Source: Actinomycetospora callitridis
Lineage (GTDB): Bacteria > Actinomycetota > Actinomycetes > Mycobacteriales > Pseudonocardiaceae
NCBI RefSeq assembly: GCF_028737265.1
Contig: NZ_JAQZAK010000001.1
Location: 310,001-374,000 of the forward strand
Direction: 5' to 3'
DNA: 64,000 nt
Shown: positions 38,002 through 46,611 of the stretch, piece by piece
Layout: every line of letters starts with the position of its first letter
How positions within the stretch are numbered: position 1 is the first letter of the stretch
Translations under genes and position numbers: made by a program
The notes under the pieces: model-generated
Told to the model about the DNA's origin: nothing
Seen by the model: only the letters and a program-made list of their open reading frames with translations
Databases searched by the model: none

Positions 38002-39366
38002 ATGGCCATCTCGGTGTTCGACCTGTTCAAGGTCGGGATCGGCCCGTCCAGCTCGCACACCGTGGGCCCGATGCGCGCCGCCTTCCTGTTCGTCTCGCGG
38101 CTGCACGACACCGGCCTCCTCGAGCGTGTCGCGACGGTGCGCTGCGAGCTGTTCGGCTCCCTGGGCGCCACCGGGCACGGCCACGGCAGCGTCCCCGCCG
38201 TCGTCCTCGGCCTCAGCGGCCAGCAGCCCCACCTCGTCGACCCGGTGGAGGCGGAGCCGATCGTCGCGGCCGTGCGGTCCGGGGGGCGGATCGCCCTCGG
38301 CGGCAAGCACACGGTGGCGTTCTCGGTCGACGACGACGTCGTGCTCCACCGCAGGGGGCGGCTGTCCTTCCACAGCAACGGCATGGTGTTCCTCGCCCTC
38401 GACGCCGAGGGTCGTCCCGTCGACCGCCGCGAGTACTACTCGGTCGGCGGCGGCTTCGTCCTCGACGAGGACGAGACGGGCGAGCCCGTGCTCCGCGAGG
38501 ACCCGACGCCCGTGCCCCACCCCTTCGACTCCGGGGACCAGCTGGTCGCCCGCGCACGGGAGCACGGCCTGCGGATCAGCGACGTGATGCTCGCGAACGA
38601 GGCCGTCTGGCGCCCCGAGCAGGAGACCCGGGCGGGCCTGCTGCACCTCTGGTCGGTGATGCGCGAGTGCGTCGAGCGCGGCACGACCACGGGCGGGGTG
38701 CTGCCCGGGGGTCTGCGCGTGCGCCGGCGCGCCCCCGAGCTGCGGCGTCACCTCGACGCGGAGACCGACGCCGCGGAGCCGATGGACCGCGTCACCCTCT
38801 ACGCCCTGGCCGTCAACGAGGAGAACGCCGCCGGCGGCCGGGTGGTCACCGCCCCCACCAACGGCGCGGCCGGCATCGTGCCCGCGGTCCTGCACCACGC
38901 GGCGAACACCGTCCGCGGGTTCGACGACGACGCCGTCGTGCGCTTCCTGCTCACCGCCGCCGCGATCGGGCTGCTGTTCAAGAGGAACGCGTCGATCTCC
39001 GGCGCCGAGGTCGGGTGCCAGGGCGAGGTCGGCTCGGCGTGCTCGATGGCCGCGGCCGGGTTCGCCGAGCTCCTCGGCTGTTCCCCCGAGCAGGTCGAGA
39101 ACGCCGCCGAGATCGGGATCGAGCACAACCTGGGGCTGACCTGCGACCCGGTCGGCGGCCTGGTCCAGATCCCCTGCATCGAGCGCAACGCCGTCGCGTC
39201 GGTCAAGGCCATCACCGCGGCACGCATGGCCCGCCGCGGCGACGGCGTCCACCACGTCTCGCTCGACAAGGCCATCAAGACCATGCGGGAGACCGGCGCC
39301 GACATGTCGGTCAAGTACAAGGAGACCGCCCGCGGAGGGCTGGCTCTCAACGTCATCGAGTGCTGA
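38002..39366 (+). CDS. sdaA: L-serine ammonia-lyase, iron-sulfur type
   Basis: A 454-residue single-chain serine dehydratase. The beta domain ([12 protein letters not shown]) is followed by an alpha domain whose cysteines in [16 protein letters not shown] and in [16 protein letters not shown] hold the 4Fe-4S cluster. It makes pyruvate and ammonia from serine, ending the betaine carbon route. The start is the ATG at 38002; a longer frame to 37921 crosses the promoter box. Confidence 0.94.
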   Translation: MAISVFDLFKVGIGPSSSHTVGPMRAAFLFVSRLHDTGLLERVATVRCELFGSLGATGHGHGSVPAVVLGLSGQQPHLVDPVEAEPIVAAVRSGGRIALGGKHTVAFSVDDDVVLHRRGRLSFHSNGMVFLALDAEGRPVDRREYYSVGGGFVLDEDETGEPVLREDPTPVPHPFDSGDQLVARAREHGLRISDVMLANEAVWRPEQETRAGLLHLWSVMRECVERGTTTGGVLPGGLRVRRRAPELRRHLDAETDAAEPMDRVTLYALAVNEENAAGGRVVTAPTNGAAGIVPAVLHHAANTVRGFDDDAVVRFLLTAAAIGLLFKRNASISGAEVGCQGEVGSACSMAAAGFAELLGCSPEQVENAAEIGIEHNLGLTCDPVGGLVQIPCIERNAVASVKAITAARMARRGDGVHHVSLDKAIKTMRETGADMSVKYKETARGGLALNVIEC

Positions 39367-39388
39367 TCCCGAACCGAACGAGGACCCC

Positions 39389-40231
39389 GTGACCGATCCG
39401 TTCGTCCTGACCCTGAGCTGCCCGAACCGGGCCGGCATCGTGCAGGCCGTGAGCAGCCACCTCGGCGCGTACGGCTGCGACATCGTCGAGCACCAGCAGT
39501 TCGACGACGCCGTGAGCGGGCGCCTGTTCATGCGCACCCGGGCGTCGACCGACACCGAGCTCGACACCCTGGCCGCGGGCTTCGCCGACGTCGCCACCGC
39601 CTTCGGGATGGAGTACGCCTTCCACCCGCGCCGCGACGTGCGCGTGCTGGTCATGGTGTCGAAGTCGGGACACTGCCTCAACGACCTGATCTTCCGCTGG
39701 CGCACCGGCAGCCTCGACGGCGAGCTGGTGGGCGTCATCTCCAACCACGAGGACCTGCGCGCCATGGCCGAGTCCGCCGGCCTGCCGTTCTTCCACGTGC
39801 CCGTGTCCCCGGCGACGAAGGCGGACGCCGAGGCCGAGCTGCTCGCCCTCGTCGACGACCTCGATGTCGAGCTCGTCGTGCTCGCCCGCTAAATGCAGAT
39901 CCTCTCCGACCGGACCTGCGTGGCGCTGCGCGGGCGGGCCATCAACATCCACCACTCCTTTCTGCCCGGCTTCGTGGGCGCGAAGCCCTACCACCAGGCC
40001 TACGACCGCGGGGTGAAGCTCGTCGGCGCGACCGCGCACTACGTCACCCCGGACCTCGACGAGGGGCCGATCATCGAGCAGGAGGTGGTCCGCATCGACC
40101 ACTCCTACGACCCCGAGGCCCTGCAGACCGTCGGGCGCGACGCCGAGGCGCTGGCGCTCTCGCGGGCCGTGCGCTGGCACTGCCAGCGGCGGGTGCTCGT
40201 GGACGGGCACCGCACGGTGGTGTTCCGCTAG
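39389..40231 (+). pseudogene. purU: Formyltetrahydrofolate deformylase interrupted by an in-frame TAA
   Basis: The frame starts at the GTG at 39389 (GAGGA site), encodes an ACT domain and half the catalytic domain, and hits TAA at 39890-39892. It then continues in the same frame from an ATG at 39893 for 112 codons that include NIHHSFLP and LDEGPII. The stop replaces the tyrosine of the conserved ARYMQIL motif (TAC to TAA, one base), while the rest is intact. Either it is a recent nonsense mutation, a base-call error, or two fragments are made by restart at TAAATG. An intact purU is at 3372-4232. Confidence 0.85.
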
Positions 40232-40262
40232 AGGGGCCTTCCGCCAGAGGGTGTTCCGCTAG
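40219..40262. repeat. 13-bp direct repeat at the convergent purU/IclR ends
   Basis: GGTGTTCCGCTAG occurs at 40219-40231, where its TAG is the purU stop, and again at 40250-40262, where CTA is the IclR stop on the other strand. The copies are 31 bases apart, consistent with a small local duplication. Confidence 0.6.
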
Positions 40263-41062
40263 GTCTCGCCCCGGTACCCGAGCTTCGCCGACAGCTCGGC
40301 GGCACCCTCGCGGAGCTCGCCGACGATGGCGCGGGCCCGGCGGCGCGGGAGCCGGTAGGCCGGGCCGGTGGCGCTCAGGGCCGAGCCGACGGTGCCGTCG
40401 AAGGAGAAGACCGGCACCCCCACGGCGTGCATCCCGACCTCGAGCTCCTCGAACGAGCGGGCGTGGCCCTCGTCGAGCACGCGGGCGAGCTCGGCGCGCA
40501 GGTCGGTGGCGGTGACGATGGTGTCGTCGGTGAACCGCGTGAGCTTCTTGCGCAGCACCTGCCGCCGCTCGTCCTCGGTCATCCACGCGAGCAGCACCTT
40601 GCCCGCGGACGAGGCGTGCAGGGGAGTCCGGCGGCCCACCCAGTTCTGCGACGTGATGGCGGCCGTGCCGTCCTCCTGGGCGACCGTGATGCCGGCCTCG
40701 CCGTCGTGGACGGCGATGTTGACGGTCTCGCCCAGGCTCTCCGCGAGGCGCTGGCAGATCGGCTGGCCGAGCCGCGCCACGTCGAGGCGGGCCGTGGTGG
40801 CCGCGGCGAGCCGCACGATGCCGAAGCTCAGGGTGTACTTGCCCCGCTCGGAGAGCTGCTCGAGCAGGTTGCGGTGCTGCAGCGCGGCGACGAGGCGGGA
40901 GGCCGTCGACTTGTGGACGTCGAGCTCGTCGGCGATCTCGGTGATCCCGACCTCGCCGCGGGTGGCCACGAGTTCGAGGATCGAGATCGCGCGGTCGACC
41001 GATTGGACCGAGGATGCCTTCTCCGTGGATTCCTCCGGCCCCCGCGTCGCAGACATCATCAT
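40259..41062 (-). CDS. IclR-family transcriptional regulator
   Basis: A 267-residue regulator. The N-terminal helix-turn-helix (about 20-85; ITEIADELDVHKSTASRLVAAL) is followed by the IclR effector domain ending in a GVPVFSFDGTVGSALSATGPAYRL core. Three consecutive ATGs (41062, 41059, 41056) can serve as start. It is co-directional with the Rieske oxygenase and the 68-residue gene, 96 bases after the latter, so it is the best candidate to bind the three GTTGCG-N24-CGCAAC sites nearby. Confidence 0.93.
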   Translation of the reverse strand: MMMSATRGPEESTEKASSVQSVDRAISILELVATRGEVGITEIADELDVHKSTASRLVAALQHRNLLEQLSERGKYTLSFGIVRLAAATTARLDVARLGQPICQRLAESLGETVNIAVHDGEAGITVAQEDGTAAITSQNWVGRRTPLHASSAGKVLLAWMTEDERRQVLRKKLTRFTDDTIVTATDLRAELARVLDEGHARSFEELEVGMHAVGVPVFSFDGTVGSALSATGPAYRLPRRRARAIVGELREGAAELSAKLGYRGET

Positions 41063-41158
41063 ATGCTACCTGACAGTAGGTGGAGCTCCGTCACCGCATT
41101 CGTCCGTGGATGGGCCGACCTTTCCCCGCAATTCGCGGCGGAATCCCGGGAAATGCGT

Positions 41159-41365
41159 TCAGTCGGTCGAGTCGCGCCGGATGGCCTGCGCGAGCTCGTT
41201 CAGCAGGCCGGTGAGACGGCCGGCGCAGGTCGGGCAGACGCAGTCGCTGCCGTGCACGGAGAGCTCGTCGGTCACGGCGAACGCGTCGCGGTAGCGCGTC
41301 GGGCCCGCCGCGGTCGCGAGCGGGTCGGCGTCGTCGGAGGGGCTCCCGGGGGAGACAGGGTGCAT
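41159..41365 (-). CDS. 68-residue CxxC protein, unknown function
   Basis: It starts at the ATG at 41365 with a GAGGA site and lies 41 bases downstream of the Rieske oxygenase on the same strand. A disordered N-terminus is followed by DCVCPTCAGRLTGLLNELAQAIRR, where CVCPTC could form half a metal site or a redox pair before an amphipathic helix. I do not recognise a family. Confidence 0.65.
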   Translation of the reverse strand: MHPVSPGSPSDDADPLATAAGPTRYRDAFAVTDELSVHGSDCVCPTCAGRLTGLLNELAQAIRRDSTD

Positions 41366-41406
41366 GGTGTGATCCTCGTGTCGGTGCTGGTCGGGACGGT
41401 GGACGG

Positions 41407-42546
41407 TCAGTCGGTCTTCTTCTGGACCCAGTCGTGGAACTCGCCGATGTGGTGCTCGCTCGGGACGAGCACGCCGCCGCGCGCGTAGGCGCGGGAGTCC
41501 ATCGCCACCTGGCAGCGCTCGCAGGCGTCGAAGTCCTGCTGGTTGACCCGGTGGAAGAGCTCCACCGAGCGCTCGATGTCGGCGCCCGAGTCGACCACCT
41601 CGGGGAGGTAGAGCCAGTCGCAGCGCACGAGGGTGCGCGTGGGCGAGAGCGGGAACATGCGGTGGAACACGACGTGGTCGGGGACGAGATTGATGAAGAC
41701 CTGGGGCCGGACGGTGATGGCGTAATAGCGCCGGTCCTGGTCCTCGGCGACGCCGGGAATGCGATCGAGGCCTTCCGAGCCGTCGACGGTGAACCCCGCG
41801 ACGTCGTCGCCGAATGCGGCACCGTGGCCGACGAAGTACTGCGCGGCGAGGCCGTCGGCGAACTCGGGGAGGACCTCGGTGAGCTCCGGGTGGATCGTCG
41901 CGCAGTGGTAGCACTCCATGAAGTTCTCGACGATCTGCTTCCAGTTCGCCGCCACGTCGTACTCGATACGCCGCCCCAGCTTCAGATCGGCCACCTGGTA
42001 GCCGACGATCGCGTCGGGGGAGCCCAGCCGCTCGTCGACGTCGGCGACCACCGTGTCCTCGAAGGACGGCGGCTCGTCGGCCAGGCACAGCCAGACGTAG
42101 CCGAGCCACTCGCGCACGTGCACGCGGTGGAGGCCGAACTCGACGCGGTCGACGTCCGGCATGTCCCCGATGTTGGGCGCGGCGATGAGCTTGCCGTCGA
42201 GGCCGTAGGTCCAGGCGTGGTACGGGCACTGGAAGGACCGGCGGACGGCACCCTTCTCCTCGGTGCACAGCCGTGCGCCGCGGTGGCGGCAGACGTTGAG
42301 GTAGGCGTTGACCGCGCCGTCGCGTCCGCGGGCGACGATGACGCTCTCGCGACCGACCTGGACGGTCTCGAAGGCGCCGGCGGCCGGGATGTCGGTGGCG
42401 AGCACCGCGCAGAACCAGTGCGTCTCGAAGATCAGCGCCTGCTCGGCCGCGAAGATCGTCGGGTCGGTGTAGTACCGGCCCGGCAGCGTGCCCCGCAGGC
42501 TCGTCGGCAACCCCGACACCGTCGGTGCCATCTCTCCAGTGGTCAT
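41407..42546 (-). CDS. Rieske non-heme iron oxygenase alpha subunit, probable glycine betaine demethylase (GbcA-like)
   Basis: A 379-residue oxygenase. The Rieske centre uses Cys86, His88, Cys107 and His110. The catalytic iron site is in ENFMECYHCATIHP, with His214 and His219 and a bridging Glu211 in place of the more usual aspartate; glutamate there is known from quaternary-amine oxygenases such as CntA. The start is the ATG at 42546 behind GAGGAG. With a betaine-type transporter and dimethylglycine oxidase nearby, glycine betaine N-demethylation is the likely reaction. Stachydrine, choline or carnitine are alternatives. It is shorter than Pseudomonas GbcA. Confidence 0.85.
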   Translation of the reverse strand: MTTGEMAPTVSGLPTSLRGTLPGRYYTDPTIFAAEQALIFETHWFCAVLATDIPAAGAFETVQVGRESVIVARGRDGAVNAYLNVCRHRGARLCTEEKGAVRRSFQCPYHAWTYGLDGKLIAAPNIGDMPDVDRVEFGLHRVHVREWLGYVWLCLADEPPSFEDTVVADVDERLGSPDAIVGYQVADLKLGRRIEYDVAANWKQIVENFMECYHCATIHPELTEVLPEFADGLAAQYFVGHGAAFGDDVAGFTVDGSEGLDRIPGVAEDQDRRYYAITVRPQVFINLVPDHVVFHRMFPLSPTRTLVRCDWLYLPEVVDSGADIERSVELFHRVNQQDFDACERCQVAMDSRAYARGGVLVPSEHHIGEFHDWVQKKTD

Positions 42547-42614
42547 TGAATCCGTGCTCCTCGGAGTGCGGCAGGGGCGGGGCGACGGCGCCGTGGCGGG
42601 GATGGTGCGCGTTT

Positions 42615-42683
42615 GTTGCGCATGAAACAACGTGGTTCGCAGTACGCAACACACACGGTCCGATCGCCGAGTCGTGTTGTCAA
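42615..42683 (-). promoter_or_regulatory. Promoter of the Rieske oxygenase with dyad site 1 (GTTGCG-N24-CGCAAC)
   Basis: On the minus strand TTGACA occupies 42683-42678, and a hexamer GACCGT follows at 17-base spacing. Four bases later begins the dyad spanning 42650-42615, GTTGCG-N24-CGCAAC. The dyad would cover the transcription start, 69 bases before the oxygenase ATG, so a repressor bound there would block initiation. Together with site 2 it accounts for most of the recognisable structure in the 430-base intergenic region 42547-42976. Confidence 0.65.
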
Positions 42684-42739
42684 GGGTCCGCGCCGGTGAC
42701 GTCGGCCCGTCCGTCGACGGATCTCGGGCAGGACGCCTC

Positions 42740-42809
42740 TTGACAAGCGGTTCCGTCTCTCCCACCGTCACTTGTTGCGGGATGAGCATCGCGTTTCTCA
42801 TCACGCAAC
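42740..42809 (+). promoter_or_regulatory. Promoter of the ferredoxin reductase with dyad site 2 (GTTGCG-N24-CGCAAC)
   Basis: TTGACA at 42740-42745, CACCGT at 42763-42768, then the dyad at 42774-42809. Here the arms extend to 13 bases (GTTGCGGGATGAG and CTCATCACGCAAC, one mismatch). The arrangement mirrors site 1 on the other strand. The remainder of the interval up to the reductase start at 42977 shows no reading frame with coding character. Confidence 0.65.
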
Positions 42810-42976
42810 GCACTCCAGCCCGTGGGTGTTCGCTCACCGGTCGTCAGCGACGCCGCTCGACCGGTCGTCCCCCGAGACCTCCCGACCCCGGGCCCGACGG
42901 CCACGCGGGGGCGTGAGGACACGCGCGCGCGACCCGCGCGCCACTCCCCAGTACCGCAGGCCGACCAGGAGGCCGC

Positions 42977-44164
42977 ATGAAGACCATCGCGATCGTGGGA
43001 GGGTCCGTCGCCGGGGTCCGGTCCGCCGAGGCCCTGCGCGCCGCGGGCTACGACGGACGGCTGGTGCTCGTCGGCGACGACGTGCACCGGCCCTACGACC
43101 GGCCGCCGCTGTCGAAGGGATTCCTCGACGGCAGCGTCGACGAGGACGGGATCGGCCTGCTCGACCCGACCGACGACGACGAGCTGGCGCTGGAGCTGCG
43201 GCTCGGTGTCACGGCGTCCCGGCTCGACGCCGCGGGCGGGCGCGTCGTGCTCGCGGACGGCTCCGACGTCCGCGCCGACGGCGTCGTCCTCGCCACCGGC
43301 GGGCGGGCCCGCCGCCTGCCGGGCACCGAGGGCGTCGAGGGCGTGCACGTCCTGCGGACCCTCGACGACGCCGTGGCGCTCCGGGCGGCCCTGCGCGACG
43401 GCGCCCCGCGGGTGGCGATCGTCGGGGCCGGCTTCATCGGCGCCGAGGTGGCGTCGACGTGCCGCGCGCTCGGCCTCGAGGTGACCGTCCTCGACGGCAC
43501 CGATCTGCCGCTGGCGCCCGCGCTCGGCCGCCGCATCGCCCGCAGCTGCGTCGACCTGCACGCCGCGCACGGCACGTCCCTGCAGGTCGGCGCCGCCGTC
43601 GCGGGGCTGGCGACGGTCCCGAGCGGCGAGGGTCGCCGGGTCGTCGGCGTCGAGCTGGGCGACGGGAGCACGGTGAAGGCCGACATCGTGGTGGTGGGCA
43701 TCGGCATCGTCCCGAACACCGAGTGGCTCGAGGGGTCGGGCGTCGCGCTGGACCGCGGCGTGCGCACCGACACGGGCCTGGTCACCGACCTCCCGACCGT
43801 CGTGGCCGTCGGCGACGTCGCCCGCTGGAGCGACGGGGCCGAGGCGCGCACCCACCGCCACGAGCACTGGACCAGCGCGGGGGAGCAGGCCGCCGTCGCG
43901 GCGGCCAACCTGCTCGGTGGGCGCGGCAGCGCGACCTTCCGGCCCAGCGGCTACGTGTGGTCCGAGCAGTACGGGCGGATGCTGCAGCTCGCCGGGCACC
44001 CGTCCGTCGACGACGAGGTGGAGATCGTCGACGGCGACGTCGCCGACGGCCGGTTCGTCGCGCGCTACACCGACGGCTCCGGGACCACGACCGGCATCTT
44101 CGGGATGGGCAACCCGCGCATGTTCGGGCGCTTCCGCCGCACCGAGCTCCGGCGCCCCGCGTAG
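42977..44164 (+). CDS. NAD(P)H-dependent ferredoxin reductase, FAD/NAD-binding (rubredoxin-reductase type)
   Basis: A 395-residue flavoprotein. The FAD-binding IVGGSVAGVRSAEALR lies at the N-terminus, PYDRPPLSKGFL follows, and a second dinucleotide motif GAGFIGAEVA lies near residue 152. This is the class that reduces Rieske ferredoxins of three-component oxygenases. It starts at the ATG at 42977 with a strong AGGAGG site. Divergent from the oxygenase and sharing its operator type, it is the probable NADH-accepting component. Confidence 0.9.
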   Translation: MKTIAIVGGSVAGVRSAEALRAAGYDGRLVLVGDDVHRPYDRPPLSKGFLDGSVDEDGIGLLDPTDDDELALELRLGVTASRLDAAGGRVVLADGSDVRADGVVLATGGRARRLPGTEGVEGVHVLRTLDDAVALRAALRDGAPRVAIVGAGFIGAEVASTCRALGLEVTVLDGTDLPLAPALGRRIARSCVDLHAAHGTSLQVGAAVAGLATVPSGEGRRVVGVELGDGSTVKADIVVVGIGIVPNTEWLEGSGVALDRGVRTDTGLVTDLPTVVAVGDVARWSDGAEARTHRHEHWTSAGEQAAVAAANLLGGRGSATFRPSGYVWSEQYGRMLQLAGHPSVDDEVEIVDGDVADGRFVARYTDGSGTTTGIFGMGNPRMFGRFRRTELRRPA

Positions 44165-44182
44165 GGGGCTCCCGGGGGTGGG

Positions 44183-45613
44183 CTACTCGCCCGGGCGTTC
44201 CAGGGGCACGCCGTCCGCCGACACCGGCAGCGGCGGGAGCTCGGCGCTCGAGGTGAGCGGCGCGGCGCCCGCGAGCGGCTGACCGGCGGATTCCCGCAGG
44301 AACGCCACGCTGACCACGCCGACCACCCCCGCCGCCACGAGGTAGTAGCCCGGCCAGTCGAGGTTCCCGGTGGCCGTCGTCGCCGCGGCGATGACGGTCG
44401 GTGCGGTGCCGGCGAACACCGAGACGGAGACGTTGAACGTCAGGGCCAGGCCGCCGTAGCGCACGAGCGTCGGGAACATCGCCGGCAGCGTCGACGGGGC
44501 GACCGCGGCGAAGCACACGAGGCTCGCGCCCATCAGGACGAGGCCCGCGAGCTGACCGCCGAGACCCTGGCGCAGCAGCCAGACCGACGGCAGGCCGAGG
44601 ACGACCAGCGAGAGGCTCCCGGCGAGCAGCACCGGCCGGCGTCCGACGCGGTCGGAGAGCCGGCCCAGCGAGGTGATGACCGCGAGCATCGCGACCATGA
44701 CGATCACCTGCAGCAGCGTCGACGTGGCCTTCCCCGTGCCCGTCTCGCCGTGCTCGGCCAGGGTGCTGGTGAGGTAGGTCGGCACGTAGCTGGTCATCAC
44801 GTAGTTGGCGATGTTCCAGGCCACGATCAGGCCACCGGCCACGACGAGCGCGCGGCGGTGGCGGCGGACGAGGATGTGCAGGGCGCGCCGCAGCGGCATC
44901 GTCGCCAGCGCGGGGGAGCGCTCCATGAGCTGCCGGAACGCCGGGGTGTCCTCGAGGCGCAGGCGCAGGTAGATGCCGACGACCCCGAGGGGCAGCGCCA
45001 GCAGGAACGGCAGGCGCCAGCCCCAGGCGAGGAGGTCGTCGTCGGGCAGGAGGCCGATGACGGCCGCGCTCACGCCCGCCCCGAGCGTGTAGCCGGTGAT
45101 GGTGCCGAACTCCAGCCAGCTCCCGAACACGCCGCGACGCGTGTCCGGGGAGTACTCGGCGATCATCGTGAGCGCGCCGGTGTACTCCCCGCCCGCCGAG
45201 AACCCCTGCAGCATGCGGATCACCAGCACGAGGACCGGGGCCGCCGCGCCGAGCGCGCCGTGCGTCGGGACGAGCCCGAGCAGCACGGTCGCCACCGCCA
45301 TGAGGAGCACCGTCATCGAGAGCACGCGGGTGCGGCCGATGCGGTCGCCCAGCGGGCCGAAGACCAGGCCTCCGAGCGGGCGCATGAGGAACGCGGCGGC
45401 GAAGGCGCCGAGCGTGTAGACGGTGGCCCACGGGCCCGCGTCGGGGAAGAACACCCTGCTCAGGACCGCGCCGGCCAGGTAGGAGTAGATCCCGAAGTCG
45501 TACCACTCGGCGACGTTGCCGATCGCCGCGGCGGCCGTCGCACGCCGCAGGGTGTGCTCGCCCTCGACAGCCCGGGCGACACCGTGGCCCGGAGGCGGTC
45601 GCTGCGAGGACAT
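44183..45613 (-). CDS. MFS transporter, metabolite:H+ symporter (ProP-like betaine/proline type)
   Basis: A 476-residue 12-helix symporter with the family signature AEWYDFGIYSYLAG in helix 1, GDRIGRTRVL in loop 2-3 and RMLQGFSAGGEYTGA in helix 4. The ProP/KgtP group imports betaine, proline, 2-oxoglutarate and similar compounds. Placed between the ferredoxin reductase and ferredoxin genes of a betaine-type oxygenase, it is the likely importer of the substrate. It has no coiled-coil osmosensor tail, so a nutritional role is more likely than an osmotic one. Confidence 0.88.
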   Translation of the reverse strand: MSSQRPPPGHGVARAVEGEHTLRRATAAAAIGNVAEWYDFGIYSYLAGAVLSRVFFPDAGPWATVYTLGAFAAAFLMRPLGGLVFGPLGDRIGRTRVLSMTVLLMAVATVLLGLVPTHGALGAAAPVLVLVIRMLQGFSAGGEYTGALTMIAEYSPDTRRGVFGSWLEFGTITGYTLGAGVSAAVIGLLPDDDLLAWGWRLPFLLALPLGVVGIYLRLRLEDTPAFRQLMERSPALATMPLRRALHILVRRHRRALVVAGGLIVAWNIANYVMTSYVPTYLTSTLAEHGETGTGKATSTLLQVIVMVAMLAVITSLGRLSDRVGRRPVLLAGSLSLVVLGLPSVWLLRQGLGGQLAGLVLMGASLVCFAAVAPSTLPAMFPTLVRYGGLALTFNVSVSVFAGTAPTVIAAATTATGNLDWPGYYLVAAGVVGVVSVAFLRESAGQPLAGAAPLTSSAELPPLPVSADGVPLERPGE

Positions 45614-45638
45614 GGGACGCCCATCGTAGCGTGTTCGA

Positions 45639-45659
45639 AATATCAGTGGAATATCAATG
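45639..45659 (-). promoter_or_regulatory. Tandem AATATCARTG repeats upstream of the ProP-like gene
   Basis: AATATCAGTG (45639-45648) and AATATCAATG (45650-45659) are direct repeats 11 bases apart, about one helical turn, 26-46 bases upstream of the transporter start. They are AT-rich against the local background and share ATATCAAT with the glyA box, so they are candidate regulator sites. Confidence 0.4.
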
Positions 45660-45706
45660 TTCGATGCTCGTCGTGAGACATCTCGTGGCGACGTCGGTCA
45701 CTGAGG

Positions 45707-45774
45707 TTGACGGCCGACTTTCGAAGCCTCACCCTGGTGTTGCGGATTACAGGACTCGATGCGCATAGCGCAAC
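45707..45774 (+). promoter_or_regulatory. Promoter of the Rieske ferredoxin with dyad site 3 (GTTGCG-N24-CGCAAC)
   Basis: TTGACG at 45707-45712 is followed 26 bases later by the dyad at 45739-45774, with the same arms and the same 24-base spacer as sites 1 and 2. Its right arm runs directly into the AGGAG ribosome site of the ferredoxin gene, so a bound protein would block transcription and probably access to the leader. Confidence 0.65.
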
Positions 45775-45785
45775 AGGAGCTCGAC

Positions 45786-46133
45786 ATGATCTACGTGGCG
45801 GAGCTGGCCGACATCCCCGTGGGGGAGTCGGTGCGGGTGCAGGGCTCGGTGGCCATCGCGGTCTTCAACGTGGACGGCGATCTCTATGCCATCGACGACA
45901 CGTGCACCCACCAGGACGCGTCGTTGTCCGACGGCTGGCTCGAGGGCTGCGCGGTCGAGTGCCCGCTGCACGCGGCGTGCTTCGACCTGCGCACGGGTCG
46001 CCCCAGCGGCCCGCCGGCGAAGAAGCCGGTGCGCACCCACGAGGTGCACGTCGTCGAGGGCGTCGCCTACGTCCAGGAGACCGTGACGGTGGAGGCCTCC
46101 GCCGCGCCCGCGCAGCAGGTGACCGCGGCGTAG
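45786..46133 (+). CDS. Rieske 2Fe-2S ferredoxin
   Basis: A 115-residue Rieske ferredoxin of the oxygenase type with CTHQ and CPLHAACFDLRTG, giving the two Cys and two His cluster ligands. It starts at the ATG at 45786 behind AGGAG; an in-frame ATG at 45759 would put the operator inside the gene. It should carry electrons from the reductase at 42977 to the oxygenase at 41407. Confidence 0.93.
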   Translation: MIYVAELADIPVGESVRVQGSVAIAVFNVDGDLYAIDDTCTHQDASLSDGWLEGCAVECPLHAACFDLRTGRPSGPPAKKPVRTHEVHVVEGVAYVQETVTVEASAAPAQQVTAA

Positions 46134-46140
46134 ACCGCCG

Positions 46141-46440
46141 TCACGGCTCGCGGCGCTCGGGACGCAGCGCCGTGGTGATCCCCTCGAGCCGGGGGCGCCA
46201 GCCCAGGCCGACCAGGGCGCCGACGCCCACCATCACCACGAGCAGGGCCTGCCCGGGGAGCGCGAGCCAGAAGAGCCCGACGACCAGCGCCACGGTCACG
46301 AGCACGACGGCGGCTCGCCCGCGCGCCGCCCGTCGACGACGGACACCGGGCCGGCGCATCCGCCGCGCCAGGGAGGGATCGTCGCGGGCGAGCGCCCGTT
46401 CGGTCTCCTCGAGCACCGTGCGTTCGTCGTCGTCGAGCAT
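46141..46440 (-). CDS. DUF3040 membrane protein
   Basis: A 99-residue protein with the actinobacterial DUF3040 start (LDDDERTVLEETERALARDDPSLA) followed by two membrane helices (about 50-85). The start is the ATG at 46440 with an AGGGGG site. Function unknown. It is convergent with the ferredoxin, 7 bases away. Confidence 0.85.
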   Translation of the reverse strand: MLDDDERTVLEETERALARDDPSLARRMRRPGVRRRRAARGRAAVVLVTVALVVGLFWLALPGQALLVVMVGVGALVGLGWRPRLEGITTALRPERREP

Positions 46441-46611
46441 CGCGGGTCCCCCTGGACATCGTCGGCCGTCACGAGACGGTTCGTGCGCCGAGGGCTGCCC
46501 GTTCGGCGTGCCGTCGCGCAGGCCCGGCGGGGTGGTCGGGCTCACGCGGTCTTGAGGGTGCCGCGACGGCACGGCGTCCCCTGGGTGCAGCTCGCACCCG
46601 GGAGGTCGGAA

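Noticed and set aside
39389..40231. Programmed readthrough or recoding of the TAA in purU
   Set aside because: I see no selenocysteine- or pyrrolysine-type element, and TAA is not the codon used by those systems; a point mutation or reinitiation is simpler.
41066..41080. CTAC-CTGACA-GTAG upstream of the IclR gene as its operator
   Set aside because: The arms are only 4 bases and do not resemble the GTTGCG dyads, so I do not list it as a site.
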